Position numbers and translations under genes: made by a program | Part shown: one piece after another, positions 36,488 to 45,158 of the stretch | Layout: each line of letters starts with the position of its first letter | How positions within the stretch are numbered: position 1 is the stretch's first letter | The notes under the pieces: generated by a model | What the model saw: the letters and a program-made list of their open reading frames with translations, nothing else | Told to the model about the DNA's origin: nothing | The model's database searches: none | NCBI RefSeq assembly: GCF_013344475.1 | Contig: NZ_JABUOU010000004.1 | Span: 395,286 to 459,285, forward strand | Source: Martelella limonii | GTDB lineage: Bacteria; Pseudomonadota; Alphaproteobacteria; Rhizobiales; Rhizobiaceae | Direction: 5' to 3' | Length of the DNA stretch: 64,000 nt

Positions 36488-37669
36488 TCAGGCCGCTGAG
36501 AGCTTTTCGGCGGCGCGGCCGATGCGGGCGAGGCCTTCGCGGGCCTCTTCGGCCGTCACGGTCAGCGGCGGAAGCAGACGGATGACATTGTCGCCGGCAG
36601 GCACCGACAGCAGCTTTTCCTCGCGCATGGCAACCGCAAGCTCGGCAGCCGGAATGTTGGCCTTGATGCCAAGCATCAGGCCCTCGCCGCGGATCTCGCC
36701 GATCACGCCCGGATAACGATCCTTGAGCTCTGCGAGGCCCTGCTTGAAGACGAGGCCCACCTCGCGGATGTGATCCAGGAAGTCGTCGGCAAGCACGACA
36801 TCGAGCACGGCATTGCCGACAGCCATGGCAAGCGGATTGCCTCCAAAGGTCGTGCCGTGAACGCCCGGCACCATGCCGGAAGCCGCCTCTTCAGTCGCAA
36901 GGCAGGCAGCCACGGGAAACCCGCCGCCGATACCCTTGGCGATCGCCATGATATCGGGCGCCACGCCCGTCTGCTCATAGGCAAACAGCGTTCCCGTACG
37001 GCCGACGCCGGTCTGGACCTCGTCGAAGATCAAAAGCAGGCCAAGCTCGTCACAAAGCGTCCGCATCGCCTGCAGGAAAGCCTTGTCGACGGTGCGCACG
37101 CCGCCTTCGCCCTGAATCGGTTCGATCATCAGCGCTGCAGTGGTGTCCGAAACCGTCTCCTTCAGAAGGTCGATGTCGCCTGCCGGAATCTGCACGAAAC
37201 CGGGCGCCTTCGGACCGAAGCCTTCCATGTACTTGGCCTGGCCGCCTGCGGCGATCGTCGCGATCGTGCGGCCGTGGAAAGCGCCCTCGAAGGTGATGAT
37301 GTCGATCTTTTCCGGATGCCCCTTGGCATAGTGATAGCGCCGCGCGGTCTTGATCGCCGTTTCCAGCGCCTCGGCGCCGGAATTGGAGAAGAACGCCTTG
37401 TCAGCGAAGGTCACTTCCGTCAGCCGCTGGGCAAGCCTTTCCTGGCCTGCAACCTGATAGAGGTTGGAGACATGCCAAAGCTTCTCGGCCTGCCCCTTCA
37501 GTGCCTCGACCAGATGCGGATGGGCATGGCCCAGCGAATTCACCGCAACGCCGGCTGCAAAATCCAGATATCGCTCGCCCTTGTCCGTGATCAGCCATAC
37601 GCCTTCGCCGCGCTCGAAGGTGAGCGGAATTCTGGCAAACGTATTATAAAGAGGCGATGCTCCGGACAT
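36488..37669 (-). CDS. argD: Acetylornithine aminotransferase
   Basis: A 393-residue class III PLP aminotransferase of arginine synthesis, using N-acetylornithine; many ArgD proteins also act on succinyl-diaminopimelate. Features are [40 protein letters not shown] for cofactor binding, [21 protein letters not shown], and the Schiff-base lysine in [27 protein letters not shown] follows. The ATG at 37667-37669 has GGGAG upstream. It is first of argD-argF-hslO, behind a near-consensus promoter and a terminator-like leader hairpin. Confidence 0.94.
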   Translation of the reverse strand: MSGASPLYNTFARIPLTFERGEGVWLITDKGERYLDFAAGVAVNSLGHAHPHLVEALKGQAEKLWHVSNLYQVAGQERLAQRLTEVTFADKAFFSNSGAEALETAIKTARRYHYAKGHPEKIDIITFEGAFHGRTIATIAAGGQAKYMEGFGPKAPGFVQIPAGDIDLLKETVSDTTAALMIEPIQGEGGVRTVDKAFLQAMRTLCDELGLLLIFDEVQTGVGRTGTLFAYEQTGVAPDIMAIAKGIGGGFPVAACLATEEAASGMVPGVHGTTFGGNPLAMAVGNAVLDVVLADDFLDHIREVGLVFKQGLAELKDRYPGVIGEIRGEGLMLGIKANIPAAELAVAMREEKLLSVPAGDNVIRLLPPLTVTAEEAREGLARIGRAAEKLSAA

Positions 37670-37710
37670 GACGGCAGGACTCCCGACAGGATGATGGCTT
37701 GACAGCCGCA

Positions 37711-37776
37711 GAAATTAAAAATGCCGCCTCAAGGCGGCGGCAGGCCCTATATTGTCATCTCCGCCCCCAATGTCAA
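37711..37776 (-). promoter_or_regulatory. argD promoter and terminator-like leader hairpin
   Basis: On the minus strand TTGACA (37771-37776), a 17-base spacer and AATATA (37748-37753) form an almost ideal sigma-70 promoter with a start near 37741. Within the first 20 transcribed bases is GCCGCC-TTGA-GGCGGC (37723-37738), followed by ATTTTTAATTTC. This looks like an intrinsic terminator placed in the leader, so attenuation or mRNA 5' protection is possible. Confidence 0.6.
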
Positions 37777-37777
37777 T

Positions 37778-37799
37778 AAAGCCCGAGACACCGGGCTTT
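37778..37799. terminator. Symmetric hairpin between argD and gcrA promoters
   Basis: AAAGCCCG (37778-37785), loop AGACAC and CGGGCTTT (37792-37799) form an 8-bp stem with T/A tails on both strands, just upstream of the argD -35 box. It could insulate the divergent argD and gcrA units or be part of a short RNA. Confidence 0.4.
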
Positions 37800-37804
37800 C
37801 GGCA

Positions 37805-38017
37805 GAATCACGAGCACGATTTTCGACACCGAAGCGAAATATAAGCAAGTTGGGGAAAACCCCGAAAAACGAATCGCGCGATTCCCCCTCACCTTGCCAC
37901 GTCCCGACCATCGTCCTACCTTACGAGCCAACAGAGTACTGCAAGCGGCGGATCTGATTACCCGGATTGGCGACATTTTCGTGTTTCGGACATGTTTCGG
38001 AGCATGACGCCGGATTC
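37805..38017 (+). promoter_or_regulatory. gcrA upstream region with four GANTC methylation sites
   Basis: GANTC, the target of the cell-cycle methyltransferase CcrM, occurs at 37805-37809, 37871-37875, 37880-37884 and 38013-38017. The middle two form the dyad GAATC-GCGC-GATTC. GcrA is known in Caulobacter to act at promoters bearing methylated GANTC sites, so methylation-dependent control of gcrA is plausible. The exact -35/-10 boxes are unclear. Confidence 0.45.
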
Positions 38018-38042
38018 CGCCTGCAACAGCCGGAGACGATGA

Positions 38043-38600
38043 ATGAGCTGGACAGATGAGCGCGTTGAAAAACTCAAACAACTCTGGTCGGAAGGCCTGA
38101 GCGCGAGCCAGATCGCCAACCAGCTCGGTGGCGTGAGCCGCAATGCCGTGATCGGCAAGGTGCACCGCCTTTCCCTTCCGGGCCGGGCGAAGAGCACAAG
38201 CACGCCGGCGCCGGCTGCGACAAGGGCAACCGCCCGCAACACCGCGCCGCCGCGGGCGCCGAACTTTGCCGCCCGCGCAACCGGCGCCGGCCGCCGCCCT
38301 GCCGCGCCCCAGCCGCAGTCGGCACCGCGCACTGCAGGTGCCACGGCGCTGAAGCAGGAAATGGTGGCGGAAGCCGCTCCCGCGCCGCGCCCGCAGTCGT
38401 CACCCGACAATGTCGTGCCGATCATGAAGAAGGTCGCGCTCACCGAGCTGACCGAGATGACCTGCAAATGGCCGGTCGGCGATCCGACACAGGACGACTT
38501 CTATTTCTGCGGCTGCGACGCGCCCGAAAACACGCCGTACTGCACCTACCATGCAAAGCTTGCCTACCAGCCGGCAAGCGAACGTCGCCGCGCAAGCTGA
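38043..38600 (+). CDS. gcrA: Cell-cycle regulator GcrA
   Basis: A 185-residue transcription cofactor specific to alphaproteobacteria. The N-terminal DNA-binding helix-turn-helix (1-47) reads MSWTDERVEKLKQLWSEGLS, then NQLGGVSRNAVIGKVHRL. A Pro/Ala-rich linker (about 50-125) follows. The C-terminal domain, which binds the sigma-70 factor in Caulobacter, keeps TCKWPVGDP, then the cysteine-rich FCGCDAP and YCTYHAKLAY. GcrA recruits RNA polymerase at CcrM-methylated GANTC promoters to control division and DNA replication genes. The gene is preceded by four GANTC sites and followed by a strong terminator. Confidence 0.96.
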   Translation: MSWTDERVEKLKQLWSEGLSASQIANQLGGVSRNAVIGKVHRLSLPGRAKSTSTPAPAATRATARNTAPPRAPNFAARATGAGRRPAAPQPQSAPRTAGATALKQEMVAEAAPAPRPQSSPDNVVPIMKKVALTELTEMTCKWPVGDPTQDDFYFCGCDAPENTPYCTYHAKLAYQPASERRRAS

Positions 38601-38653
38601 GGCAGGCTTCCGGGGAAAACCGGCAGCTGAAGACGATGCAGAAAACCCTGACG

Positions 38654-38684
38654 AAGCCGGCGCCCTCGCCGGCTTTTATCTTTT
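38654..38684 (+). terminator. Rho-independent terminator after gcrA
   Basis: AAGCCGGCG (38654-38662), loop CCCT and CGCCGGCTT (38667-38675), followed by TTATCTTTT, make a textbook terminator. Confidence 0.88.
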
Positions 38685-38758
38685 CTGGCGCCTCCCGGCA
38701 TTCATGCATTCTGCCCGCTGCAGGCGACAAGGATGGGGCCACGGCAATCGCGCGCTCG

Positions 38759-39334
38759 TCAGCCGTCCCAGCCGATCACCGTCAGCTCCGGCCACAGAGC
38801 CTGCCAACGCTCTGCCTTGTTCTCGTAGACCTCGCGCGACACCTGCGTCTTGTTGGGCCTGACCACGGCATCAACAAGGTCGGTCAGACCGAAGGGCGCA
38901 TCGAGTGCAATGCGATCGTTCTGCCTGCAGATGCCGATCGACGTCGCAGTGGTCGGAAAGGTCGTGATCGCCTCCGACACGCTCTCATAAGGTTCGATAT
39001 CGAAGCCGAAGCGATCGCCGTACCAGAGATGCACCCGCGCCTGGTTCTTGACGTCGATCCAGGCAGGAACATCGGAGAAGGCAGCCCTGATGCGCGCAGC
39101 GTTGCGGGACTCGGCCCACTCGGAGAGATCGTTCGCATCGAAATAGACGATATCGATATCGGCAATGCCGTGCGTCGGCGCGCGTCCGAAACGGCTGTTC
39201 CAGTAGGTCTGCGCCAGCGCGCCGGCAACCAGCCAGCAATCCGGAAGGTCGATCACAGCCCAGTTCTCCAGAAACGGCGAGAGCAACGGGCTTTCCGAGA
39301 CAGCCTGCATCAACGTGGCCAAGTCATCATCCAT
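38759..39334 (-). CDS. NTP_transf_6 (DUF925) family nucleotidyltransferase-like protein
   Basis: A 191-residue protein with the DUF925 / nucleotidyltransferase-fold pattern. It has WLVAGALAQTYWNSRFGRAPTHGI, the acidic DIDIVYFD motif that binds metal in this superfamily, WIDVKNQARVHLWYGDRFG, and a C-terminal RPNKTQVSREVYENKAERWQAL. The activity is unknown. The start ATG at 39334 overlaps the fdhD stop by 8 bases, so it is the last gene of mocR-fdhD-NTase. An association with FdhD hints at a link to molybdoenzyme or sulfur biology, but this is only context. Confidence 0.82.
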   Translation of the reverse strand: MDDDLATLMQAVSESPLLSPFLENWAVIDLPDCWLVAGALAQTYWNSRFGRAPTHGIADIDIVYFDANDLSEWAESRNAARIRAAFSDVPAWIDVKNQARVHLWYGDRFGFDIEPYESVSEAITTFPTTATSIGICRQNDRIALDAPFGLTDLVDAVVRPNKTQVSREVYENKAERWQALWPELTVIGWDG

Positions 39335-40121
39335 GCGTGATCCTGTCGGCGTGAGTGTAGACGCTGAAGCCATCGCCGCGCGCGGAGGCAATCAGCGTGA
39401 TGCCTGCGGCGGCGGCGGTTGCAACGGCAAGGGAAGTCGGCGCGGAAATCGCGATCAGCACCGGAGCACGGGCAATCGCGGCCTTCTGCACCATTTCGAC
39501 GGAAAGCCGGCTGCTGACGACGATGGCGCCGCCTGCCGCATCCTCGCCGGTTCGGGCAAGCGCGCCGATCAGCTTGTCGAGCGCATTGTGACGCCCGACA
39601 TCTTCCCGCACGGCGGCCATCGTCCCGCCGCGAAAGAAGCCTGCGCCATGAACGGCCCGCGTCGATGCAAACAGCGGCTGCGATCGCGAAAGCGCGGCGG
39701 CGGCAGCGTTGACGGCCGCCTCATCGAGAACAAGCCCGCCTTCGGGCACGGATGGCACCGCACGCATCGCCGCATCGAGGCTTTCAAGCCCGCAAAGCCC
39801 GCATCCGACGGGGCCCGCCATCGAACGGCGGCGGGAGACAAGCGCCTGCGAACGGTCGGCACGGAGGTCGATCTGCACGTCGATGCCGCGCTCAAAGGCC
39901 ACGACCTCGACCGCCTCGATCTCGCCTGCCTGCCGGACGATGCCCTCCGTCAGGCTGAATCCGTAGGCGAAGTCGATCAGGTCTTCCGGCGTCGCCATCA
40001 TCACCGCATGGGTGGAGCCGCCATAGCTGATGGCGACCGCCACCTCCCCCGCAAGCGCGCGCGCTTCGGCGCGCGCACGGCTGCCGAAGGACAGGATCGG
40101 TTGCGGGGCCCCGTCCGTCAT
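39327..40121 (-). CDS. fdhD: FdhD sulfurtransferase for formate dehydrogenase
   Basis: A 264-residue protein that transfers sulfur from IscS to the molybdenum cofactor and is needed for formate dehydrogenase activity. The essential CXXC lies in GCGLCG, Cys107 and Cys110. Other segments are ATPEDLIDFAYGFSLTEGI, FASTRAVHGAGFF and REDVGRHNALDKLIG, and the C-terminus has SAPTSLAVATAAAAGITLIA. Formate dehydrogenase genes are not in the window, so the target enzyme lies elsewhere. It starts 4 bases after the MocR gene stop, with the nucleotidyltransferase gene overlapping its end. Confidence 0.93.
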   Translation of the reverse strand: MTDGAPQPILSFGSRARAEARALAGEVAVAISYGGSTHAVMMATPEDLIDFAYGFSLTEGIVRQAGEIEAVEVVAFERGIDVQIDLRADRSQALVSRRRSMAGPVGCGLCGLESLDAAMRAVPSVPEGGLVLDEAAVNAAAAALSRSQPLFASTRAVHGAGFFRGGTMAAVREDVGRHNALDKLIGALARTGEDAAGGAIVVSSRLSVEMVQKAAIARAPVLIAISAPTSLAVATAAAAGITLIASARGDGFSVYTHADRITHG

Positions 40122-40125
40122 CGCC

Positions 40126-41514
40126 TCAGACCATGATCGACTTCGGCATCGGGCGCTCGCCCTGCAGAAGCGCTGCTACAAGCGCGAGGGAGGATGCAAG
40201 CTCCAGCTCGCTCGAGGCCGCAAGCGCCACGCGAATGGCAGGCGCCGCCGCCTGGCGGCCGATATGGAAGGTGGTGCCTGCGGCGACGGAAACGCCGCGG
40301 CTGCGCGCGCGCTCCACCACCATCGTCTCGCTCATGCCCTCCGGGAGCGGGATCCACACGTGAAGCGCGCCGGGCGTCATCTTGAGCGTCAGCCCGGCAA
40401 GCGCCTTTTCCGCAATCGCCCGGCGGCGCTTCAGCGCCTGGCGCTGCCAGTTCACGAGTTCGATCGCGGTCCCATCGACGATCCAGCGGCTGGCGATTTC
40501 CGCCATGACCGGCGTCGCCACCCAGTTGGCGGCGAGATAGCGGTTCGCCACCGCGCCGGCGAAGCGATCGGGTGCGGCCAGAAACCCGCAGCGCAGGCCC
40601 GGGATCGTGTTCTTGGAGAGGTCCGTCATGTAAAGCGTGCGCTCGGGGGCGAAGGCGGCCACCGGCGGCGGCCGGTTTTCGACGAGGGGTCCCAGAACAT
40701 CGTTTTCGATGATCGCAAGATCGAGCCGTCTGGCAATCGCTGCGATCGCCCGCCGGCGCGGCGCGCTCATCACCAGAGCCTGCGGCCCGGCACCCGAAGG
40801 CTGCAGGAAAATCGCCCTCAGCCGCTTGCGGGCAGCGGCCGCTTCAAGCGACGCAGGCAAAATGCCCTCATCGTCAAGCTCGACGCCTTCCAGCGCGATG
40901 CCGAGATAGCCGGCAAGCGGACGCACCATCGGATGGGTCAGCGCTTCGACCGCAAGCGCGCCGCCGGCGGGCACCACGCTCATGAAGGCCGCCGTCATCG
41001 CATCGCTGGAGCCGTTGGTAACGGTGATCCCATGCGGCATCGCCTTGACGCCGCAGGCCGCAAGCCAGTTGACACCAGCCATGCGATAGCGCTTGAACAG
41101 CGCGTTCGGCATCATCGAGAAGGCAAGTTCCGGCGGCATGGTCGCGCCGAGTTCGGCGAAGGCGGTACGGAATTTGGCAAGGCTCCTGCTCTCGCAGACC
41201 GGTTTCAGGATCGACAGGTCGATGATGCCGCTGCCGCCTTCCGTCAGATAGGGGCGCTCCGGCGCCATCCGCTCGGCCTTGATGTAGGATCCGCGCCCGA
41301 CCTCGCCGACCACCATGCCACGCCGCGCAAGCTCCTCGTAAGCGCGGCTGACGGTCTGGACCGAAACCTTCAGATCGGCTGCCATTTCCCGCTGCGGCGG
41401 CAGGCGCATGCCATCGATCAGCAGGCCGTTGCGCACGGCGGCCGCAATCTGCTCTGCAATGGAAAGATAGGCCGGCCGCTTGATCAGCCGGGGATTCGGG
41501 CGCCATCTGGTCAT
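40126..41514 (-). CDS. MocR/GntR-family transcriptional regulator with aminotransferase-like domain
   Basis: A 462-residue regulator. The N-terminal GntR winged helix (about 10-75) includes YLSIAEQIAAAVRNGLLIDG, then MRLPPQREMAADLKVSVQTVSRAYEE. The C-terminal fold-type I aminotransferase-like domain has ITVTNGSSDAMTAAFMS, LQPSGAGPQ and a PLP-binding lysine in YMTDLSKNTIPGLRCGF. MocR proteins bind PLP or its amino-acid adducts and often control vitamin B6, GABA or taurine genes. The ATG at 41512-41514 starts just before the domain. It sits directly upstream of fdhD in a tight operon; whether it controls it is unknown. Confidence 0.87.
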   Translation of the reverse strand: MTRWRPNPRLIKRPAYLSIAEQIAAAVRNGLLIDGMRLPPQREMAADLKVSVQTVSRAYEELARRGMVVGEVGRGSYIKAERMAPERPYLTEGGSGIIDLSILKPVCESRSLAKFRTAFAELGATMPPELAFSMMPNALFKRYRMAGVNWLAACGVKAMPHGITVTNGSSDAMTAAFMSVVPAGGALAVEALTHPMVRPLAGYLGIALEGVELDDEGILPASLEAAAARKRLRAIFLQPSGAGPQALVMSAPRRRAIAAIARRLDLAIIENDVLGPLVENRPPPVAAFAPERTLYMTDLSKNTIPGLRCGFLAAPDRFAGAVANRYLAANWVATPVMAEIASRWIVDGTAIELVNWQRQALKRRRAIAEKALAGLTLKMTPGALHVWIPLPEGMSETMVVERARSRGVSVAAGTTFHIGRQAAAPAIRVALAASSELELASSLALVAALLQGERPMPKSIMV

Positions 41515-41736
41515 GGCCTGATCGTGGTCCAAATCCGTTTCAAAGACAAGCGGGCGCAGCGCGCTGGCTGCAGCAATCGCAAGGGTTTACGCCGTGAAGA
41601 ACGCCACCGCTCCAGTCCAGCGCGCGAGAAGACTGGCAGCCTTTCTGAAAAAGCGCCGCGCCTGATCTGCGCCATGGCTTTGCCTTCAGTCAGAAAACAC
41701 GTAAAAGCCGCCCATGACCGCAGCGATGGAACGGCG

Positions 41737-42795
41737 ATGAGCGAACGCAGAGCAAGAACGGCAATCACCGATACCGAGGCGCTGGTCGACCGCGGCCTGG
41801 TGGCGCGCGATGCGGCCGGCGATATCGCGTCCGTTGTCGAGAATTTTCGCGTCCGCATCCCCTCCCATATCCTTCATGCGATCGACAGCGTGGCGGCCGA
41901 CGATCCGATCGCCCGCCAATACGTGCCCGACACGCGCGAGCTTGCCGCCTATGACGGCGAGATGGGCGATCCGATCGGCGACGGCACCTATGAGCGGGCA
42001 AAGGGCGTGACCCACCGTTATCCCGATCGCGTTCTGCTGAAGCCCACCCATGCCTGCCAGGTCTATTGCCGCTTCTGTTTCCGCCGGGAAACCGTGGGCG
42101 AGCCGGAGGCTGCCCTCGACCGTGCGGAGCTTGCCGAAGCGCTTGACTATATACGGGGCGACAGCGAAATCTGGGAGGTGATCCTCTCGGGCGGCGATCC
42201 GCTGGTGTTGTCAGACCGGAGGCTCAGGGATCTGATGCAGGCGCTCGGCGCGATCGAGCATGTCGCCGTGATCCGCATCCACACCCGCGCGCCGCTTGTG
42301 ACACCCGAGCGGATCACCGAAGATCTGGTTTCAAGCCTGAAGGCGGCCGGAAAGACGGTCAACATCGTGCTCCACGTCAATCACCCGCGTGAACTGAGCG
42401 CCGAGGTGCGCTTGGGGCTCGCCCGCCTTGCCGATGGCGGCATTCCCCTCTTTGCCCAGACCGTGCTCCTGAAGGCGATCAATGACGATGCCGAAACGCT
42501 GAAGTCGCTGTTTCGGACCCTCGTCGCAAACCGGGTCAAACCCTATTACCTCCACCATCTGGACAAGGCGCGGGGCGTTTCCCATTTCGCCGTGCCGATT
42601 GCGCGCGGCCAGGCGCTGATGAGAACGCTGCAAGGCTCGATCTCCGGCCTTTGCCTGCCGACCTATGTGCTCGACATACCGGGCGGCGAGGGCAAGGCCC
42701 CGATCGGCCCGTCCTATCTCGAAGAAACGGGCGATGGCGAGTACCGGGTGACGGATTATCGTGGCGGAAAGCATGCCTATTCCGACTGGCGATAA
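41737..42795 (+). CDS. KamA/EpmB-like radical SAM lysine 2,3-aminomutase-family protein
   Basis: A 352-residue radical SAM enzyme. The [4Fe-4S] motif CQVYCRFCF (CxxxCxxC) lies near residue 110 within LLKPTHACQVYCRFCFRRE. VILSGGDPLVLSD (GGDP, near 150), RIHTRAPLVTPERI and VLHVNHPREL are typical of the aminomutase family; HHLDKARGVSHF and LPTYVLDIPGGEGK mark PLP/substrate regions. Short family members of this size are usually EpmB, which isomerises lysine for modification of elongation factor P. No efp or epmA gene is in the window. EpmB is therefore likely but unproved; a free-lysine mutase is the alternative. The start ATG is modestly supported (GATGGAA). Confidence 0.82.
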   Translation: MSERRARTAITDTEALVDRGLVARDAAGDIASVVENFRVRIPSHILHAIDSVAADDPIARQYVPDTRELAAYDGEMGDPIGDGTYERAKGVTHRYPDRVLLKPTHACQVYCRFCFRRETVGEPEAALDRAELAEALDYIRGDSEIWEVILSGGDPLVLSDRRLRDLMQALGAIEHVAVIRIHTRAPLVTPERITEDLVSSLKAAGKTVNIVLHVNHPRELSAEVRLGLARLADGGIPLFAQTVLLKAINDDAETLKSLFRTLVANRVKPYYLHHLDKARGVSHFAVPIARGQALMRTLQGSISGLCLPTYVLDIPGGEGKAPIGPSYLEETGDGEYRVTDYRGGKHAYSDWR

Positions 42796-42807
42796 TCCGC
42801 CCTTCCC

Positions 42808-44133
42808 TCACACCCCATAGGTACGGTGCTCGATTTCCTCCAGCGTGACACCCTTGGTCTCGGGCGCTGCGGCGATCGCGTAGACAATCCCGACAACGCA
42901 GAAGAAGGTGAAGATCGCAAAGGTACCGACGATGCCGATGGCGCTCAGCAGGTCCGGGAACAGTAGCGCCACCAGGAAGTTGAAGAACCAGTTGGCGACC
43001 GAGGCAAGCGCCATGCCGCGCGGGCGCAGCCGAAGCGGAAACAGTTCCGCCATGTAAAGCCATGGCAACGGACCGAGGCTGACGGCAAAGAAGGCGATGA
43101 AGGTGAAGATGCCGATCATCGCCAGATAGGGCGTTGCGGCGACATTCATCATGGTCGCGACCGTCACCAGCGCCATCGAGGCCGAAGTTCCGATGAAGCC
43201 GAGGATCAGAAGCTTGCGCCGGCCCATGCTTTCCACCAGATACATGGCGACCACGGTGAGCGCGACATTGATGACACCGATGCCGACAGTCGCCAGAAGT
43301 TCCGTGGTCGTGCCCGAAAAGCCGGCATTCTTGAAGATTTCCGGCGCGTAGTAGATGATCGCGTTGATGCCGGAAAGCTGCTGCAGCACGAATACGATCA
43401 TGGCAAAGCTCGTGATCGGCAGAATGCGTGGCTTCAAGAAAGCGCTCCACGAGGGCGTGACTTCATCCTTTGCGCTTTCCCTGATTTCGGTGATGATCTG
43501 GTCGACATCTGCGGGGGAGGATTCCGGCTGGAGCTTTGCGATGATCTCGCGGGCCTTGTCGGCATGGGCATTCAGCGTCAGCCAGCGTGGCGTTTCCGGC
43601 GACATCAGGATGCCGACCAGCGCCACGATCGACGGGAACACCCCGACGCCGATCATCCAGCGCCAGTCGCCCGAGCCACCAAAGGCCGCATCCGACATGT
43701 AGGACACCATGATGCCGATGGTGATCATCAGCTGGAAGGCCGAAACAATGGTTCCGCGAATGCGTGCCGGCGCGACCTCGGCCAGAAACATCGGAGCAGT
43801 CATGGCAGAAGCGCCGATCCCGACGCCGATGACCAGACGGGCGAGCGTCAGGATATATTGATTGAAGGCAAGCGCGGAGACCACCGATCCCACCAGAAAG
43901 ATGATGGCGCCGAGGATCAGCATCGGCTTGCGGCCGTAACGGTCGGTGGTGACCATGGCAAGGATCGTGCCTGCCACAGCGCCGAGCGGTACCGCGGAGG
44001 TAATCACCCCTTCCATGAAGGGCGAGATCGTGAAGTCCTGCTTGATGAAGGGCAATGCGCCCGAAATCACGCCCTGGTCGAACCCGAACAGCATGCCGAA
44101 CAGTGCTGCCACGATGACGATCGCAATTAACAT
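42808..44133 (-). CDS. Sugar porter family MFS transporter
   Basis: A 441-residue inner-membrane symporter-like protein with 12 helices. Sugar-porter signatures are all visible: LFGFDQGVISGALPFI in helix 1, TDRYGRKPMLILG in the first loop, FLAEVAPARIRGT, SPETPRWL before the central loop, QQLSGINAIIYYAPEIF in helix 7, ESMGRRKLLILGF, and a C-terminal PETKGVTLEEIE. The substrate is probably a hexose, pentose or polyol. The first helix starts almost at the initiator Met, so a short N-terminal tail is unusual. It converges on the EpmB-like gene with 12 bases between. Confidence 0.9.
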   Translation of the reverse strand: MLIAIVIVAALFGMLFGFDQGVISGALPFIKQDFTISPFMEGVITSAVPLGAVAGTILAMVTTDRYGRKPMLILGAIIFLVGSVVSALAFNQYILTLARLVIGVGIGASAMTAPMFLAEVAPARIRGTIVSAFQLMITIGIMVSYMSDAAFGGSGDWRWMIGVGVFPSIVALVGILMSPETPRWLTLNAHADKAREIIAKLQPESSPADVDQIITEIRESAKDEVTPSWSAFLKPRILPITSFAMIVFVLQQLSGINAIIYYAPEIFKNAGFSGTTTELLATVGIGVINVALTVVAMYLVESMGRRKLLILGFIGTSASMALVTVATMMNVAATPYLAMIGIFTFIAFFAVSLGPLPWLYMAELFPLRLRPRGMALASVANWFFNFLVALLFPDLLSAIGIVGTFAIFTFFCVVGIVYAIAAAPETKGVTLEEIEHRTYGV

Positions 44134-44363
44134 GGGACCTCCTCCCGCCGCCGTCCGCCCGCCTTGGCCTCGCGGCTTTTCATTTTCTGAATCTCGGTCG
44201 AGAACCGAAGTTCAAGTTGAACGGGAAACGAAACCGCCTTGTCAAATGCTTTCGTTGCAGCCGCTTCATATTAGTTTTGCGTGACATCTTCATATACCGG
44301 GCTTTTCAATCCGGGCCCGCGCGTTATCTTCACTCAAGCAGCGCCTGCCTTTGGAACACGACC

Positions 44364-45155
44364 ATGCACACACTTCTCCAGCGTCTCGCCTTCTCCTCCC
44401 TGATCGCATTCGCCGCCGCCCCGGCCAACGCCGGCGCGGGCGGAGCTGGAGCGCAGGTGATCCACGATTTCGCGTCTGACCTCTCGAACGGCGACCCTGC
44501 CGTTTTGGCGAAGGTCGACGGCTATATCGCCGCGCCCCCTACCGAGATCGAGGACATCGGCTTTTACGGCGGAGAGGAGATGAGCGCGCAGTCGCGCGTT
44601 TTTCTCGCGACCGTCAATCTTCTGGACATCGAGGGCCATCTCTATTCGTTCGAAGACAAGTATATGGGCGATCTCCTGGCCATATGGGCGGATGAGGGAC
44701 TGATCGATCCCGAAGCCCTGCCGGCCGAGGCGAAAGGCGTCTTCCGCCCCTTCTTCGAGCCGGACTTCGCCGAGACCGTCTATGATGACGGGTCCGACAA
44801 GAACCCTCAACTCGTCGACTACCTCGCCTATCTCGAAGACCATTACGCCGCCGCGACGCTGCAAATCGAACAGGCGATCGAGGACAACAGCGGCAAGACC
44901 CTCGTCTCGGTTGATCCGACTTCTGGCGACACGATGTTCTTCGCGTTGTTGGCGCCTGAGGTCGCGGAGAAATGGTTGAACAAGGGCTTTGCGCCAGCGG
45001 GCGAATATCAGGCGGGCATCCGCGCGCCGATGTGGGACATGGTCTGGGAAAAGATGGTCTATGCGCTGATGCTGCCGACCGTCGGCGACACCTATTCGCG
45101 GCCGCTGCCGGAGGGCACGCGAAAACGCCGGGATGACCTCACCCCGGCGTATTGA
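44364..45155 (+). CDS. Unknown secreted protein with signal peptide
   Basis: A 263-residue protein I do not recognise. The N-terminal signal peptide (MHTLLQRLAFSSLIAFAAAP, cleavage likely after ANA at about 22) indicates export to the periplasm or beyond. The mature part is acidic and rich in aromatic residues, with segments such as EIEDIGFYGGEEM, LYSFEDKYMGDLLAIWADEGL, FFEPDFAETVYDDGSDKN, EDHYAAATLQIEQAI, and a C-terminal APMWDMVWEKMVYALML. There is no Cys or obvious metal or catalytic motif. A membrane anchor is absent. It is a single gene flanked by convergent or divergent neighbours; the last bases carry a terminator-like hairpin. Confidence 0.7.
   Translation: MHTLLQRLAFSSLIAFAAAPANAGAGGAGAQVIHDFASDLSNGDPAVLAKVDGYIAAPPTEIEDIGFYGGEEMSAQSRVFLATVNLLDIEGHLYSFEDKYMGDLLAIWADEGLIDPEALPAEAKGVFRPFFEPDFAETVYDDGSDKNPQLVDYLAYLEDHYAAATLQIEQAIEDNSGKTLVSVDPTSGDTMFFALLAPEVAEKWLNKGFAPAGEYQAGIRAPMWDMVWEKMVYALMLPTVGDTYSRPLPEGTRKRRDDLTPAY
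45125..45150. terminator. Shared terminator hairpin inside the convergent 3' ends
   Basis: ACGCCGGG (45125-45132) pairs with CCCGGCGT (45143-45150). On the minus strand TTTTC follows, giving the GNAT gene (stop 45159) a good terminator. It lies inside the last codons of the secreted-protein gene, which uses it as coding sequence. Confidence 0.6.
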
Positions 45156-45158
45156 GCA

